DNA of 34,215 nt from JAXMCI01 sp046349435. Its GTDB lineage: Bacteria > Pseudomonadota > Alphaproteobacteria > Dongiales > Dongiaceae. The position numbers and the translations under genes are program-made. Positions 8,089-14,893 of the stretch are shown piece by piece. The stretch spans positions 1-34,215 of the forward strand of contig JAXMCI010000054.1 of the NCBI GenBank assembly GCA_046349435.1, in the 5' to 3' direction. The first letter of the stretch is position 1; the number at the start of each line of letters is the position of its first letter. The notes beneath the pieces were generated by a model. It did not search any database, was not told the DNA's origin, and worked only from the letters and a program-made list of their open reading frames with translations.

Positions 8089-9297
8089 TCAGGCCGGCGC
8101 CGGCACGGCCCGGTCCTTCGGGAACGGCCGGAAGGTCATGGCGATGAGGAAGGCGCCGAGGCCGATGCCCCAGGCCCCGACATAGAGCCAGACATAGGTG
8201 CCGAAGCTGTCGTAGATCAGCCCGCCGGCCAGCGGCCCGGCCGCCATGCCGAGGCTGCCGGCCATGGCGGTGCCGCCGATCACCGTGCCCATCATGCGCA
8301 GCGGGAAGTTCTCGCGGGCGAGCACGGCGTAGAGCGGCATGATCCCGGCATAGATGAAGCCGAACACCGCGGCCACCGCGTAGAAGGCGGCGAGGTCGCG
8401 CACGAAGGCATAGGCGAGCGCGCCGAAGGCCTGCGCCAGCAGGCCGCCGGCGAGCACCCGCTTGGCGCCGAGCCGGTCGCCGAGCAGGCCGAAGGCGATG
8501 CGCCCGAACAGGCCGGCCAGCCCTTCGACGCTGTAGATCGAGACGGCGGCGAGCATCGGGATGCCGCAGGCGAGCGCGTAGCTCACCGTGTGGATGATCG
8601 GGCCGGAATGGGTGGCGCAGCAGAAGAAGTTGGTCAGCACCAGGATGACGAAGGGCGGCGAGCGCAGCGCCTGCCCGACGGTCATCGCCGGCGCGCCGCC
8701 GCTCGCCGCGCCGGCGGCGTGGACCTCCAGCGCCGGCGGCCGGCGGAACAGCAGGGCCAGCGGGATCATCGTCGCCGCGGCGATTGCCGCCACGATCAGC
8801 ATCGTGCTGCGCCAGTCGTGGTGCGAGATCAGCCAGGCGACCAGCGGCGACATGGTCATCGGCGCGATGCCCATGCCGGCGGAGACCAGCGACACGGCGA
8901 GGCTGCGGTGGGTATCGAACCAGCCGGTGACGCAGGCCATCACCGGCGCGAAGATCGCGGCGATGCCGCCGCCGACGAAGAGGCCGAAGACGAGCTGGAA
9001 CTCGAGCAGCGAGCCGGCCCGGCTGGCCAGCGCCAGGCTCGCCGCCAGCAGCGCCGACCCGGCGAGCACGACCAGCCGCGGACCGTAGCGGTCGGACAGG
9101 CTGCCCCAGGCGATGCTGGCCGGCGCCATCGCCAGGAACCCGATGGTCATGGCGCTTGACACGCCGGTGACCGACCAGCCGGTCGCCTGGGCGATCGGCC
9201 GCAGCAGCACCGGCAGCGAGAACATGGCGCCGATGGCGATGCAGCCGAGCAGCCCGCCGGCGGCGACGATCACCCAGCGATAGTGAGCCTTGAGCAT
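8089..9297 (-). CDS. MFS transporter, OFA/MCT-like 12-helix type
   Basis: This is a 402-residue membrane protein with twelve predicted helices. It opens MLKAHYRWVIVAAGGLLGC, carries motif A as GSLSDRYGPRLV after helix 2, and has a second GRIAFGLLGDRLGAKRVL loop between the halves, a pattern common in oxalate/formate-type and monocarboxylate-type carriers. The ATG chosen has GGAGAGG 4-5 bases upstream. The frame stays open a further 50 codons, but that extension runs through the dispersed repeat at 9365-9461 and is not likely coding. It converges on the alpha/beta hydrolase with 9 bases between the stops. An anionic organic-acid substrate is plausible but only an inference from the family. Confidence 0.9.
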   Translation of the reverse strand: MLKAHYRWVIVAAGGLLGCIAIGAMFSLPVLLRPIAQATGWSVTGVSSAMTIGFLAMAPASIAWGSLSDRYGPRLVVLAGSALLAASLALASRAGSLLEFQLVFGLFVGGGIAAIFAPVMACVTGWFDTHRSLAVSLVSAGMGIAPMTMSPLVAWLISHHDWRSTMLIVAAIAAATMIPLALLFRRPPALEVHAAGAASGGAPAMTVGQALRSPPFVILVLTNFFCCATHSGPIIHTVSYALACGIPMLAAVSIYSVEGLAGLFGRIAFGLLGDRLGAKRVLAGGLLAQAFGALAYAFVRDLAAFYAVAAVFGFIYAGIMPLYAVLARENFPLRMMGTVIGGTAMAGSLGMAAGPLAGGLIYDSFGTYVWLYVGAWGIGLGAFLIAMTFRPFPKDRAVPAPA

Positions 9298-9364
9298 CAA
9301 TCCTCTCCCGTTCCGGACCGGGTCCGGCGCCATCGTCAACAGCCTGGCCCGGCGCTCGTCGCCG

Positions 9365-9461
9365 GGTCCGGCGGGCACGCGGCGAATCCGAGCGATCGAC
9401 CCCATGCCCCGCGGCGGAGCGACATCGGAAACGTCGCGACCAGGCAATTCTCGCCCGGCGG
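9365..9461. repeat. Dispersed intergenic repeat, copy A
   Basis: About 97 bases matching copy B at 11273-11370. A 32-base core (9385-9416 against 11293-11324) is identical and the flanks are similar with small gaps. Read on the minus strand both copies encode PRGMGSIARI. It lies in the 395-base gap between the MFS start and the DUF899 gene end. That gap also holds the palindromic element at 9536-9609 and no gene. Confidence 0.8.
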
Positions 9462-9535
9462 CGGCCGGCCGGGCGGTATGTGATCTAAGCAGCGGTTCGT
9501 CGGTCGGGATACATTTGCACCGGCCATTCCCCTTT

Positions 9536-9609
9536 TGTCATGCCCGGGCTTGACCCGGGCATCCAGCTCGCGGCAGCCGTGGATTGCCGGGTCAAGCCCG
9601 GCAATGACA
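9536..9609. repeat. Palindromic intergenic element with two 30-base arms
   Basis: Arms 9536-9565 and 9580-9609 are near-perfect inverted repeats separated by 14 bases. Each arm is itself built on a smaller palindrome (CCCGGGCTTGACCCGGG and CCGGGTCAAGCCCGG). Sequences of this shape are scattered through many alphaproteobacterial genomes and often give false ORFs reading MPGSSPGMT. Located downstream of the DUF899 gene, it could also act as an RNA hairpin at the transcript end. Confidence 0.85.
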
Positions 9610-9691
9610 AGAGAGAGCGTAGGCGACGGGAGATTTGTGTCACGACCAGCGACACCCTGCTTAGGCCGGCCGCCACCGATCGTCGACCCGA

Positions 9692-10426
9692 TCACTGCCG
9701 CCCATACTCGTTGTGGCGGCGCAGCCAGTAGCCCGTCTCGTTGCGTCCGGCCGGCGCACGGTCGAGCCACTGGTACATCCCCCACAAGCCGTCCAGCCCC
9801 CGGGCATAGGTCGAGTATGTGTGGTAGACGGCGCCGTCCTGGAGGGCGAACGCGCTCAGCCCCGGCATCTCCTCGACCTCGGCCGCGGGATCGACGGCCG
9901 GCCCGGCCCTGGAGTCCGTACGCGGGCCGCCGTGCCGGAAGTTGTAGTCGGTCTCCCCCGCCGGCTCCGGCGCCGCGGCGAAGGACACCCTGAAGTCGAA
10001 GTTGAAGTCGCTGCCATGCGAGGACGCCCAGAGGAAGCGCCACCCCATCCGTTTCCTGTTGGCCAGCAGCTTGGGAAGCGGCGCCCGCGACACGGCCGTG
10101 AGCATGACGTCGTGGTTGGCGAGGTGGACAGCAAAGCCGTCGAAGCCGTCGGCGATGGCCGAGCAGGAGGGGCAGCCCGCCTCGTCGTCGGGGCCGAGCA
10201 TGAAGTGGTAGACGAGCAGCTGCGAGCGCCCGCCGAAGAGGTCGGCCAGCGAGGCACTGCCCTGCTCCGTCTCGAACCGGTAGGGCTTGTCGACGCGGAC
10301 CCAGGGCAGCGCCCGGCGCTGCTCGGCCAGGGCGTCGCTCTGCCGCGTCAGCGCCTTCTCCGCCTCGAGCAGGTCGAGGCGCGCCGCCAGCCACTCCGCC
10401 CGTGTCCCGGTGATGTGTGTCGTCAT
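9692..10426 (-). CDS. DUF899 family thioredoxin-like protein, paralogue 1 (shortened)
   Basis: This 244-residue protein belongs to DUF899, a thioredoxin-fold family of unsettled function. It has MTTHITGTRAEWL at the N-terminus, LLVYHFMLGPDDEAGCPSC with the CPSC pair at 85-88, GFDGFAVHLANHD, the MGWRFLWASSHGSDFNFDF strand, and the C-terminal YHTYSTYARGLDGLWGMYQ and NETGYWLRRHNEY. It is closely related to the gene at 11460-12224. It lacks the block with CGTD and TYTRDRP found there, and about ten residues in total. The ATG has AGGAG 7 bases upstream. Sixty-two bases before the start is a motif shared with the paralogue. In other bacteria these genes often sit with ECF sigma factors; none is in this window. 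Confidence 0.92.
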   Translation of the reverse strand: MTTHITGTRAEWLAARLDLLEAEKALTRQSDALAEQRRALPWVRVDKPYRFETEQGSASLADLFGGRSQLLVYHFMLGPDDEAGCPSCSAIADGFDGFAVHLANHDVMLTAVSRAPLPKLLANRKRMGWRFLWASSHGSDFNFDFRVSFAAAPEPAGETDYNFRHGGPRTDSRAGPAVDPAAEVEEMPGLSAFALQDGAVYHTYSTYARGLDGLWGMYQWLDRAPAGRNETGYWLRRHNEYGRQ

Positions 10427-10487
10427 CGCTCGCTCCTTTGCCTGATGACCGCCGTCAACCGATAGGGTGGGATCCCGCCTGCCGCGT

Positions 10488-10513
10488 CCGGGAGTGACAA
10501 ATCTGGCGGGATT
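10488..10513 (-). promoter_or_regulatory. Shared upstream motif of the DUF899 genes, copy 1
   Basis: This 26-base block matches 23 of 26 bases of the block at 12310-12335, while the sequence around it does not align. Read towards the gene it contains TTTGTCACTCCCGG. Its position 62 bases before the ATG suits a promoter or operator. TGTCAC resembles the -35 element reported for ECF41-type sigma factors, but no matching -10 element was found, so the regulator is open. Confidence 0.55.
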
Positions 10514-10635
10514 GCCCCACGCCGCGCCCTCCCCCGCCATCCGATCTGCCCCCGCCCGGTGCGGCGGCGCCGGCCGTCTGATATCCTCCGCCCCCCTGCC
10601 GGCTCGGGCGGCGGGGCCGGCGAGCGAGTGCGTCG

Positions 10636-11022
10636 ATGATCAACCATTACAGCGACCACGCGGCGAACGAGCGCACGTTCCTGGCCTGGATCCGGACGGC
10701 GATCGCGGTGATGGCGTTCGGCTTCCTGATCGAGCGCTTCGACATCTTCCTGGCCGCGATGACCGCCGCCCCCCAGGCGCACGTCACCGCCAACCCGGAG
10801 CACCGGTTCGCGAGCACGGCGGGGCTGGCCTTCATCCTGCTCGGCGTGGCGATGATCGCCATCGCCGCCTTCCGGTTCTTCCGGATCGCCCGCGACATCG
10901 ACCGGAGCGAGGTGGTGTCGAGCTCCGGCTCGTTGTTCGACCTGGCACTGGCGGCGCTCCTGCTGCTGCTCGGGCTCGCCCTGTTCCTCTATCTCGGCCG
11001 GGTGATCGGGCCGATCGGCTGA
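10636..11022 (+). CDS. DUF202 (YidH-like) inner-membrane protein
   Basis: This is a 128-residue integral membrane protein. The family signature ANERTFLAWIRTAIAVMAFG is at about 9-28, ending in the first membrane helix. Two further hydrophobic segments follow, around 52-80 (STAGLAFILLGVAMIAIAAF) and 97-118 (LFDLALAALLLLLGLALFLY). Family members are small proteins of about 110-130 residues with unknown function. The gene lies between the two DUF899 genes on the opposite strand and is divergent from paralogue 1. The ribosome-binding site is weak (GCGAG region), but the start is fixed by the family N-terminus. There is no sign of co-regulation other than proximity. Confidence 0.88.
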   Translation: MINHYSDHAANERTFLAWIRTAIAVMAFGFLIERFDIFLAAMTAAPQAHVTANPEHRFASTAGLAFILLGVAMIAIAAFRFFRIARDIDRSEVVSSSGSLFDLALAALLLLLGLALFLYLGRVIGPIG

Positions 11023-11049
11023 GGCCGGCCGAGGCGCGACGGCGACGGC

Positions 11050-11313
11050 TCAGGAACGGCGCGCGAGCAGCCTGAGCCAGGGCGCCGCGTGGAAGAGGCT
11101 CATCAGCAGGTACATCGGCACCATCCCGCCGAGCGGCGCGCCGCCATGCCCTGCGCCGCAGAGCAGCGCCGCCGGGCCGCCGACGCCGCCGAGCCCGTCG
11201 AGCAGCGCCATCGCGGCGAAGCTCGGCGCGGCCGCGAGGCAGAGCCAGTCGGCCGCGGCACCCGCCGGACGCGGTCCGGCGGGCGCGCGAGCAATCCGAG
11301 CGATCGACCCCAT
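11050..11313 (-). pseudogene. Remnant or variant of a small membrane protein, N-terminus replaced by a repeat
   Basis: The C-terminal 65 or so residues look real. WLCLAAAPSFAAMALLDG is a membrane helix, and GMVPMYLLMSLFHAAPWLRL is the characteristic end of a family of hypothetical alphaproteobacterial membrane proteins. Upstream of ADWLC the frame enters dispersed repeat copy B (11273-11370). No good start codon with a ribosome-binding site exists outside it. The ATG at 11313 lies in the repeat; another at about 11394 lies beyond it. Either the 5' end was lost when the repeat arrived, or the gene uses a start within the repeat. Convergent with the DUF202 gene. Confidence 0.45.
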
Positions 11314-11370
11314 GCCCCGCGGCGATGCGACCCCGACTCTGTCGCGATCAGGCGATTTCTCGTCCCGCGG
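11273..11370. repeat. Dispersed intergenic repeat, copy B
   Basis: This is the partner of copy A at 9365-9461; the 32-base core 11293-11324 is identical to 9385-9416. Both copies lie just downstream of a DUF899 gene and just upstream of a reverse-strand membrane-protein reading frame, in the same orientation. Confidence 0.8.
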
Positions 11371-11459
11371 GACTTCGGCAAGGTAGGGTTTCATCATAGC
11401 CGGCCGGCGGCGATTCGTCGACCGGCCAGCCACATCCGGCTGCGTCGTCATGGGCGCGC

Positions 11460-12224
11460 TCAGCGCCCATACTCATCGTGCCGGCGCCACCAGACGCCCG
11501 ACTCGTTGCGGCCGAGCGGTGCGCGGTCGAGCCATTGATAGGCGCCCCACAACCCGTCCAGCCCGCGGGCATAGGTCGAGTAGCTGTGGTAGATGGCGCC
11601 GTCCTCGCGGACGAAGGTGCTCATGCCTGGACGGTCGCGCGTGTAGGTGGGCGCGTCGGTGCCGCAGCTCGCGGCGAACTGCGCGACCGGGGCCGGCACC
11701 GGCGCGGTCAGGTCCATGGCGTGGCCGCTGCGCCGGTAGTTGTATTCGAGGTCGCCGCTGCGCTGCTGCTCCTCGGTGAAGGCGACGTTGAAGTCGTAGC
11801 TGAACGCGCCGTCCGGCGCGGAGGCCCAGGGGAAGCCCCAGCCCATCCGCCGCCTGTAGGCCTGCAGCCTGGCGAGCGGCGCCCGCGACACCGCCGCCAG
11901 GGTCACGTCGTGATTGGCGAGGTGGACGGCGAAGCCGTCGAAGCCGTCGGCGATCATCGAGCAGGAGGGGCAGCCCGCGCTGTAGTCCGGCCCGAACATG
12001 AAGTGGTAGACGAGCAGCTGCGAGCGCCCCTGGAAGAGATCGGCGAGCGTGGCCGGACCATCCTCGGTTTCGAAGCGGTAGTCCTTCTCGACGCGAACCC
12101 AGGGCAGCGCCCGGCGGCGCTCCGCCAGCGCGTCGCTCTGCCGCGTCAGCTCCTTCTCCGCCTCGAGCAGCGCCAGCCGCGCCGCCAGCCACTCCGCCCG
12201 CGTTCCGGTGATGTGCGTCGTCAT
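11460..12224 (-). CDS. DUF899 family thioredoxin-like protein, paralogue 2 (full length)
   Basis: This 254-residue member of DUF899 has all family blocks: TRAEWLAARLALLEAEKELT, VYHFMFGPDYSAGCPSC with CPSC at 85-88, FAVHLANHD, MGWGFPWASAPDGAFSYDF, the CGTDAPTYTRDRPGM block at 187-201, and YSTYARGLDGLWGAYQWLD. The ATG follows a GGAGAGAGG ribosome-binding site. The family is thioredoxin-like, but its redox partner and substrate are not established. Together with paralogue 1 it probably arose by duplication: coding identity is high, upstream motifs match, and each is followed by a copy of the same dispersed repeat. The frame continues upstream of this ATG but without family similarity. Confidence 0.93.
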   Translation of the reverse strand: MTTHITGTRAEWLAARLALLEAEKELTRQSDALAERRRALPWVRVEKDYRFETEDGPATLADLFQGRSQLLVYHFMFGPDYSAGCPSCSMIADGFDGFAVHLANHDVTLAAVSRAPLARLQAYRRRMGWGFPWASAPDGAFSYDFNVAFTEEQQRSGDLEYNYRRSGHAMDLTAPVPAPVAQFAASCGTDAPTYTRDRPGMSTFVREDGAIYHSYSTYARGLDGLWGAYQWLDRAPLGRNESGVWWRRHDEYGR

Positions 12225-12309
12225 CGCCTCTCTCCTTCGCTGTGGCCCGCCGCCGCCGGGGGCGCGCCGGTTGCCGTCGCAGGAGAGACTGGGGCCGCGG
12301 CGCCTGGAC

Positions 12310-12335
12310 CCGGGAGTGACAAGTGTGACGGGATT
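12310..12335 (-). promoter_or_regulatory. Shared upstream motif of the DUF899 genes, copy 2
   Basis: Matches 23 of 26 bases of 10488-10513. On the gene strand it reads GTCACACTTGTCACTCCCGG, so here GTCAC occurs twice, 9 bases apart. It lies 86 bases before the ATG, 24 bases farther than in the other copy, so the motif rather than the whole leader is conserved. Confidence 0.55.
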
Positions 12336-12419
12336 CCGCGGCGGTGCCGCCTCTGCGGCACAAGGCGATTTCCGGTCCACGCCTCGTCGACGGACGAGGT
12401 TGCCACGGCTGCGCCGTTG

Positions 12420-12875
12420 TCAACGTGCCGGCGCTGCTCCGCCTGCGGGCATGTCGATCTTCGGGCGTCGCCGGTAGGGATCGAGCGTCGCGACGCCACG
12501 CCCGGCAAAGTCCCTCACGTTTCGTGTGACGACGACGAGGCCATGAACGCGCGCTGTCGCGGCGAGGCCGGTATCGTCGACGTGCTTGTTGCGCTCCGCG
12601 AGGAGCCGCCCCCAGAGGTCGGCGATGGCGCTGGTCACGGGCAGGACGCGACCGCCGAAGGCAACCAGCATGCTCGCCGCGTGCGTATCGAGCGCCGTAG
12701 CGGCCGCCGGTCTTCTGTGGCGGAGGATCTCGATCCCCCGGCGAATTTCGCGAATCGTCAGAACGCTGATCGCGAGATCGTAGTCATTGACGCCCTTGAG
12801 CCAGTTGGCGACGTTCTCGTGAACGTTCGTGCTGCCGAGCTCGGCGATCACGTTCGTGTCGAGCAGGAACCTCAC
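12420..12875 (-). CDS. vapC: PIN-domain ribonuclease toxin, VapC family
   Basis: This 151-residue PIN protein starts VRFLLDTNVIAEL from GTG. The acidic metal-binding residues expected of the fold are present: Asp6, Glu43 (TIREIRRG), Asp100/101 (HVDDTGLAATA) and Asp122 after VVTRNV. VapC toxins cleave RNA, often tRNA or rRNA, and are held in check by the cognate antitoxin. The family usually has about 130-145 residues; the Pro/Ala-rich tail past 138 is extra. The upstream DUF433-type gene is the likely antitoxin. The start overlaps that gene by 92 bases as written, which is odd and may reflect one lost base (see findings). GAGG lies 6 bases before the GTG. Local GC is lower than in neighbours, consistent with transfer. 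Confidence 0.9.
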   Translation of the reverse strand: MRFLLDTNVIAELGSTNVHENVANWLKGVNDYDLAISVLTIREIRRGIEILRHRRPAAATALDTHAASMLVAFGGRVLPVTSAIADLWGRLLAERNKHVDDTGLAATARVHGLVVVTRNVRDFAGRGVATLDPYRRRPKIDMPAGGAAPAR

Positions 12876-13482
12876 CGAGGACCTCGGTCAAGGCCTCGAG
12901 GCCGGCGCCGGCGAGGGCGCGCTTGGCGGTGATGGGCGGATAGGGCCGTCCTGCCTTCGGATGTGCAGTCGCATAGGCCTTGGCGGTGGCCACGTCGTCG
13001 GGCGTGAGCGAGGGATTGTCCGCGCAGATCTCCTGCGGGGTCATCCCGCCCTTCAGCAGCGCCGCGATGCGGTGGACCTCGACACCCCTCCCCCTCAAGA
13101 GTACTTCGCCATTGTCACTCAACTCTACCTTGTCCTCAAGCGCGCAGAACGCGCGCAGGCGACGATAGGCCCGCGCCTTCAGATCGCGGATATCGACCGT
13201 GTAGCGGCCGAACCGAACGGCGTCGACGTTCTCGACGGGCATGCGCCTGAGAGCACGGTAGAGATCGGCGCGAGCCCTCGGCGTCAGCTCATCCTGAAGA
13301 TCGCGCTCAATGAAGAGATAGACGACGTCCGCCCAGCTGACCGATCGCGCAGATCCGCTTTCGCCGCCGACCTGCCGGCGGTCGATTGGCCCTCGGTCGA
13401 GAGCCTTGCGAATTGCCTTGACGGGTTCGTCGAGCAGAAATGCCGCCTCGGCGGGCGTGAAACGCGTCGGAGATTCGCTCAT
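12784..13482 (-). CDS. DUF433-type antitoxin with N-terminal helix-turn-helix
   Basis: The N-terminus FTPAEAAFLLDEPVKAIRKAL is a MerR/Xis-like helix-turn-helix typical of VapB45-type antitoxins. The DUF433 core lies near residues 125-190: GRGVEVHRIAALLKGGMTPQ, then EICADNPSLTPDDVATAKAY. Its job would be to bind the PIN toxin and repress the operon. Related proteins end soon after the AHPKAGRPYP segment. Here the frame instead runs 30 Arg-rich residues into the toxin gene, probably noise. The true end may be near 12873-12878. The start is the ATG at 13482 with ACGATGAG before it and no strong ribosome-binding site. The pairing with VapC is well supported by order and family. Confidence 0.82.
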   Translation of the reverse strand: MSESPTRFTPAEAAFLLDEPVKAIRKALDRGPIDRRQVGGESGSARSVSWADVVYLFIERDLQDELTPRARADLYRALRRMPVENVDAVRFGRYTVDIRDLKARAYRRLRAFCALEDKVELSDNGEVLLRGRGVEVHRIAALLKGGMTPQEICADNPSLTPDDVATAKAYATAHPKAGRPYPPITAKRALAGAGLEALTEVLGEVPARHERDRRARQHERSRERRQLAQGRQ

Positions 13483-13629
13483 CGTCGCTGGCGCCGTCGT
13501 CAGAATGATAATGTGACCCCAAGGTGGGGCGCGATTGAAGTGCTGTCAATGTCGCCCGGCCGTGCCCCGGTCGCTGGGCCCCCCCAGGCGTGCGAATGGC
13601 GGCGCCGCCAGATGCGATAGACTGGCGCC

Positions 13630-14850
13630 GTGGATTCGCTGATCACCGCCGCCGCCCGGGCGCTCGCCGCGGGCGATCCGCTCGGCGCGCTGAACCGGGT
13701 GGCGCTGCGCGAGGACCCGCCGGCGCTGGCGCTGCGCGGCATCGCCATGGCGCAGCTCGGCGAGCTCGGCCGGGCCAGGGCGCTGCTGCGCGCCGCGGCG
13801 CGCGGCTTCGGCCCGCGCGAGGCGGTGGCCCGCGCCCGCTGCGTCGTGGCCGAGGCGGAGATCGCGCTCGTCTCGCGCGACCTCGGCTGGCCGGAAGCGC
13901 GGCTCGAGGCGGCGCGCGCCGCGCTCGAGGCGCAGGGCGACCGGGCCAACGCCGCCCATGCGCGGCACCTCGCGATCCGCCGCCTGCTGCTGATCGGCCG
14001 GCTCGACGAGGCGGCGCGCGGCCTCGCCGCGCTCGACCCCGCGCCGCTGCCGCCGGCCTCGCGGGCCGCCCATGAGCTGATCGTGGCCGGGATCGCGATG
14101 CGCCGCATCGACCCGGCGGCGGCCGGCGCCGCGCTGGCGCGGGCCGGGGCGGCGGCACGCCAGGCCGGCATCCCGGCGCTGGCGGCGGAGGTCGAGGGCG
14201 CCGGCCGGCTGCTGACGACGCCGGCGGCGCGGCTGATCGCCAGAGGCGAGGAGGCGCCGGTGCTGCTCGACACGGTGGCCGACGTGCTGGCCTCGGGCCG
14301 GCTGGTCGTGGATGCCTGCCGCCATGCGGTGCGCCACCGCGGCCGCTTCTTTCCGCTGGCGGGACGGCCGGTGCTGTTCGCGCTGGTCCGGGCCCTGGCC
14401 GAGGCCTGGCCGGGCGATGTCTCGCGGGCCGACCTGCTGGCCCGCGTCTTCGGCGCCAGGCAGGCCGACGAGTCGCATCGCGCGCGGCTCCGGGTCGAGA
14501 TCGGCCGGCTGCGCGCGGCGCTGCAGCCGCTGGCCGGCGTCACCGCGACCCGGCGCGGCTACGTGCTGGTGCCGTACGCCGCCCACGACGTCGTCGTGCT
14601 GGCGCGGCCCGTCGAGGAGGAGCATGCGGCGGTGCTGGCCCTGCTCGCCGACGGCGAGTCCTGGTCGAGCTCGGCGCTGGCGCTGGCGCTGGACGCCAGC
14701 CAGCGCACCGTGCAGCGCGCGCTCGACGCGCTCGCCGCCGCGGGCAAGGCGCAGGCCTTCGGCCGCGGCCGGGCGCGCCGCTGGCTGGCCTCCCCGACCC
14801 CGGGATTCACGACGACGTTGTTACTCCCGGCGCCGCTGCCGGGAGACTAG
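13630..14850 (+). CDS. Helix-turn-helix regulator with N-terminal repeat-rich helical domain
   Basis: This 406-residue protein starts with GTG. Residues 1-200 are Ala-rich helices in pairs (LGELGRARALLRAAARGFG and so on) resembling TPR-like packing. The region around 240-310 resembles an OmpR-type winged helix: FPLAGRPVLFALVRALAEAW, then the recognition-helix area SRADLLARVFGARQADESHR, then LRVEIGRLRAAL and the wing VTATRRGYVL. The C-terminal 330-385 adds a second helix-turn-helix (SSSALALALDASQRTVQRAL and a GRARRWLA wing). So it probably binds DNA; the ligand is unknown. No ribosome-binding site is evident, and the GTG follows 12 bases after an in-frame-free AT-poor stretch. It lies 43 bases before the beta-propeller gene and likely controls it (inference). 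Confidence 0.78.
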   Translation: MDSLITAAARALAAGDPLGALNRVALREDPPALALRGIAMAQLGELGRARALLRAAARGFGPREAVARARCVVAEAEIALVSRDLGWPEARLEAARAALEAQGDRANAAHARHLAIRRLLLIGRLDEAARGLAALDPAPLPPASRAAHELIVAGIAMRRIDPAAAGAALARAGAAARQAGIPALAAEVEGAGRLLTTPAARLIARGEEAPVLLDTVADVLASGRLVVDACRHAVRHRGRFFPLAGRPVLFALVRALAEAWPGDVSRADLLARVFGARQADESHRARLRVEIGRLRAALQPLAGVTATRRGYVLVPYAAHDVVVLARPVEEEHAAVLALLADGESWSSSALALALDASQRTVQRALDALAAAGKAQAFGRGRARRWLASPTPGFTTTLLLPAPLPGD

Positions 14851-14893
14851 GTGTGGGCTGGAGCCGCACCCACGACACAGCAGGATCGCCCCC

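Noticed and set aside
4435..8147. Very long open frames (over 950 codons) on both strands across this interval
   Set aside because: They are Arg/Ala/Gly/Pro-rich, cross several well-supported genes in other frames and have no domain similarity; they come from the high GC content.
9297..9447. Fifty-codon N-terminal extension of the MFS transporter
   Set aside because: It runs through dispersed repeat copy A; the ATG at 9297 has a good ribosome-binding site and the first membrane helix follows at once.
9485..9993. Short frames reading MPGSSPGMTK or VIAGLDPAIH-like peptides
   Set aside because: These peptides are encoded by the palindromic repeat at 9536-9609, a known source of false genes.
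12784..12872. Arg-rich last 30 residues of the DUF433 antitoxin
   Set aside because: They overlap the PIN toxin start out of frame and match no family end; probably non-coding as antitoxin.
13506..13530. CCCC-AAGGT-GGGG hairpin upstream of the DUF433 gene
   Set aside because: The stem is only four to five pairs and has no U-tract; too weak to call a terminator or operator.
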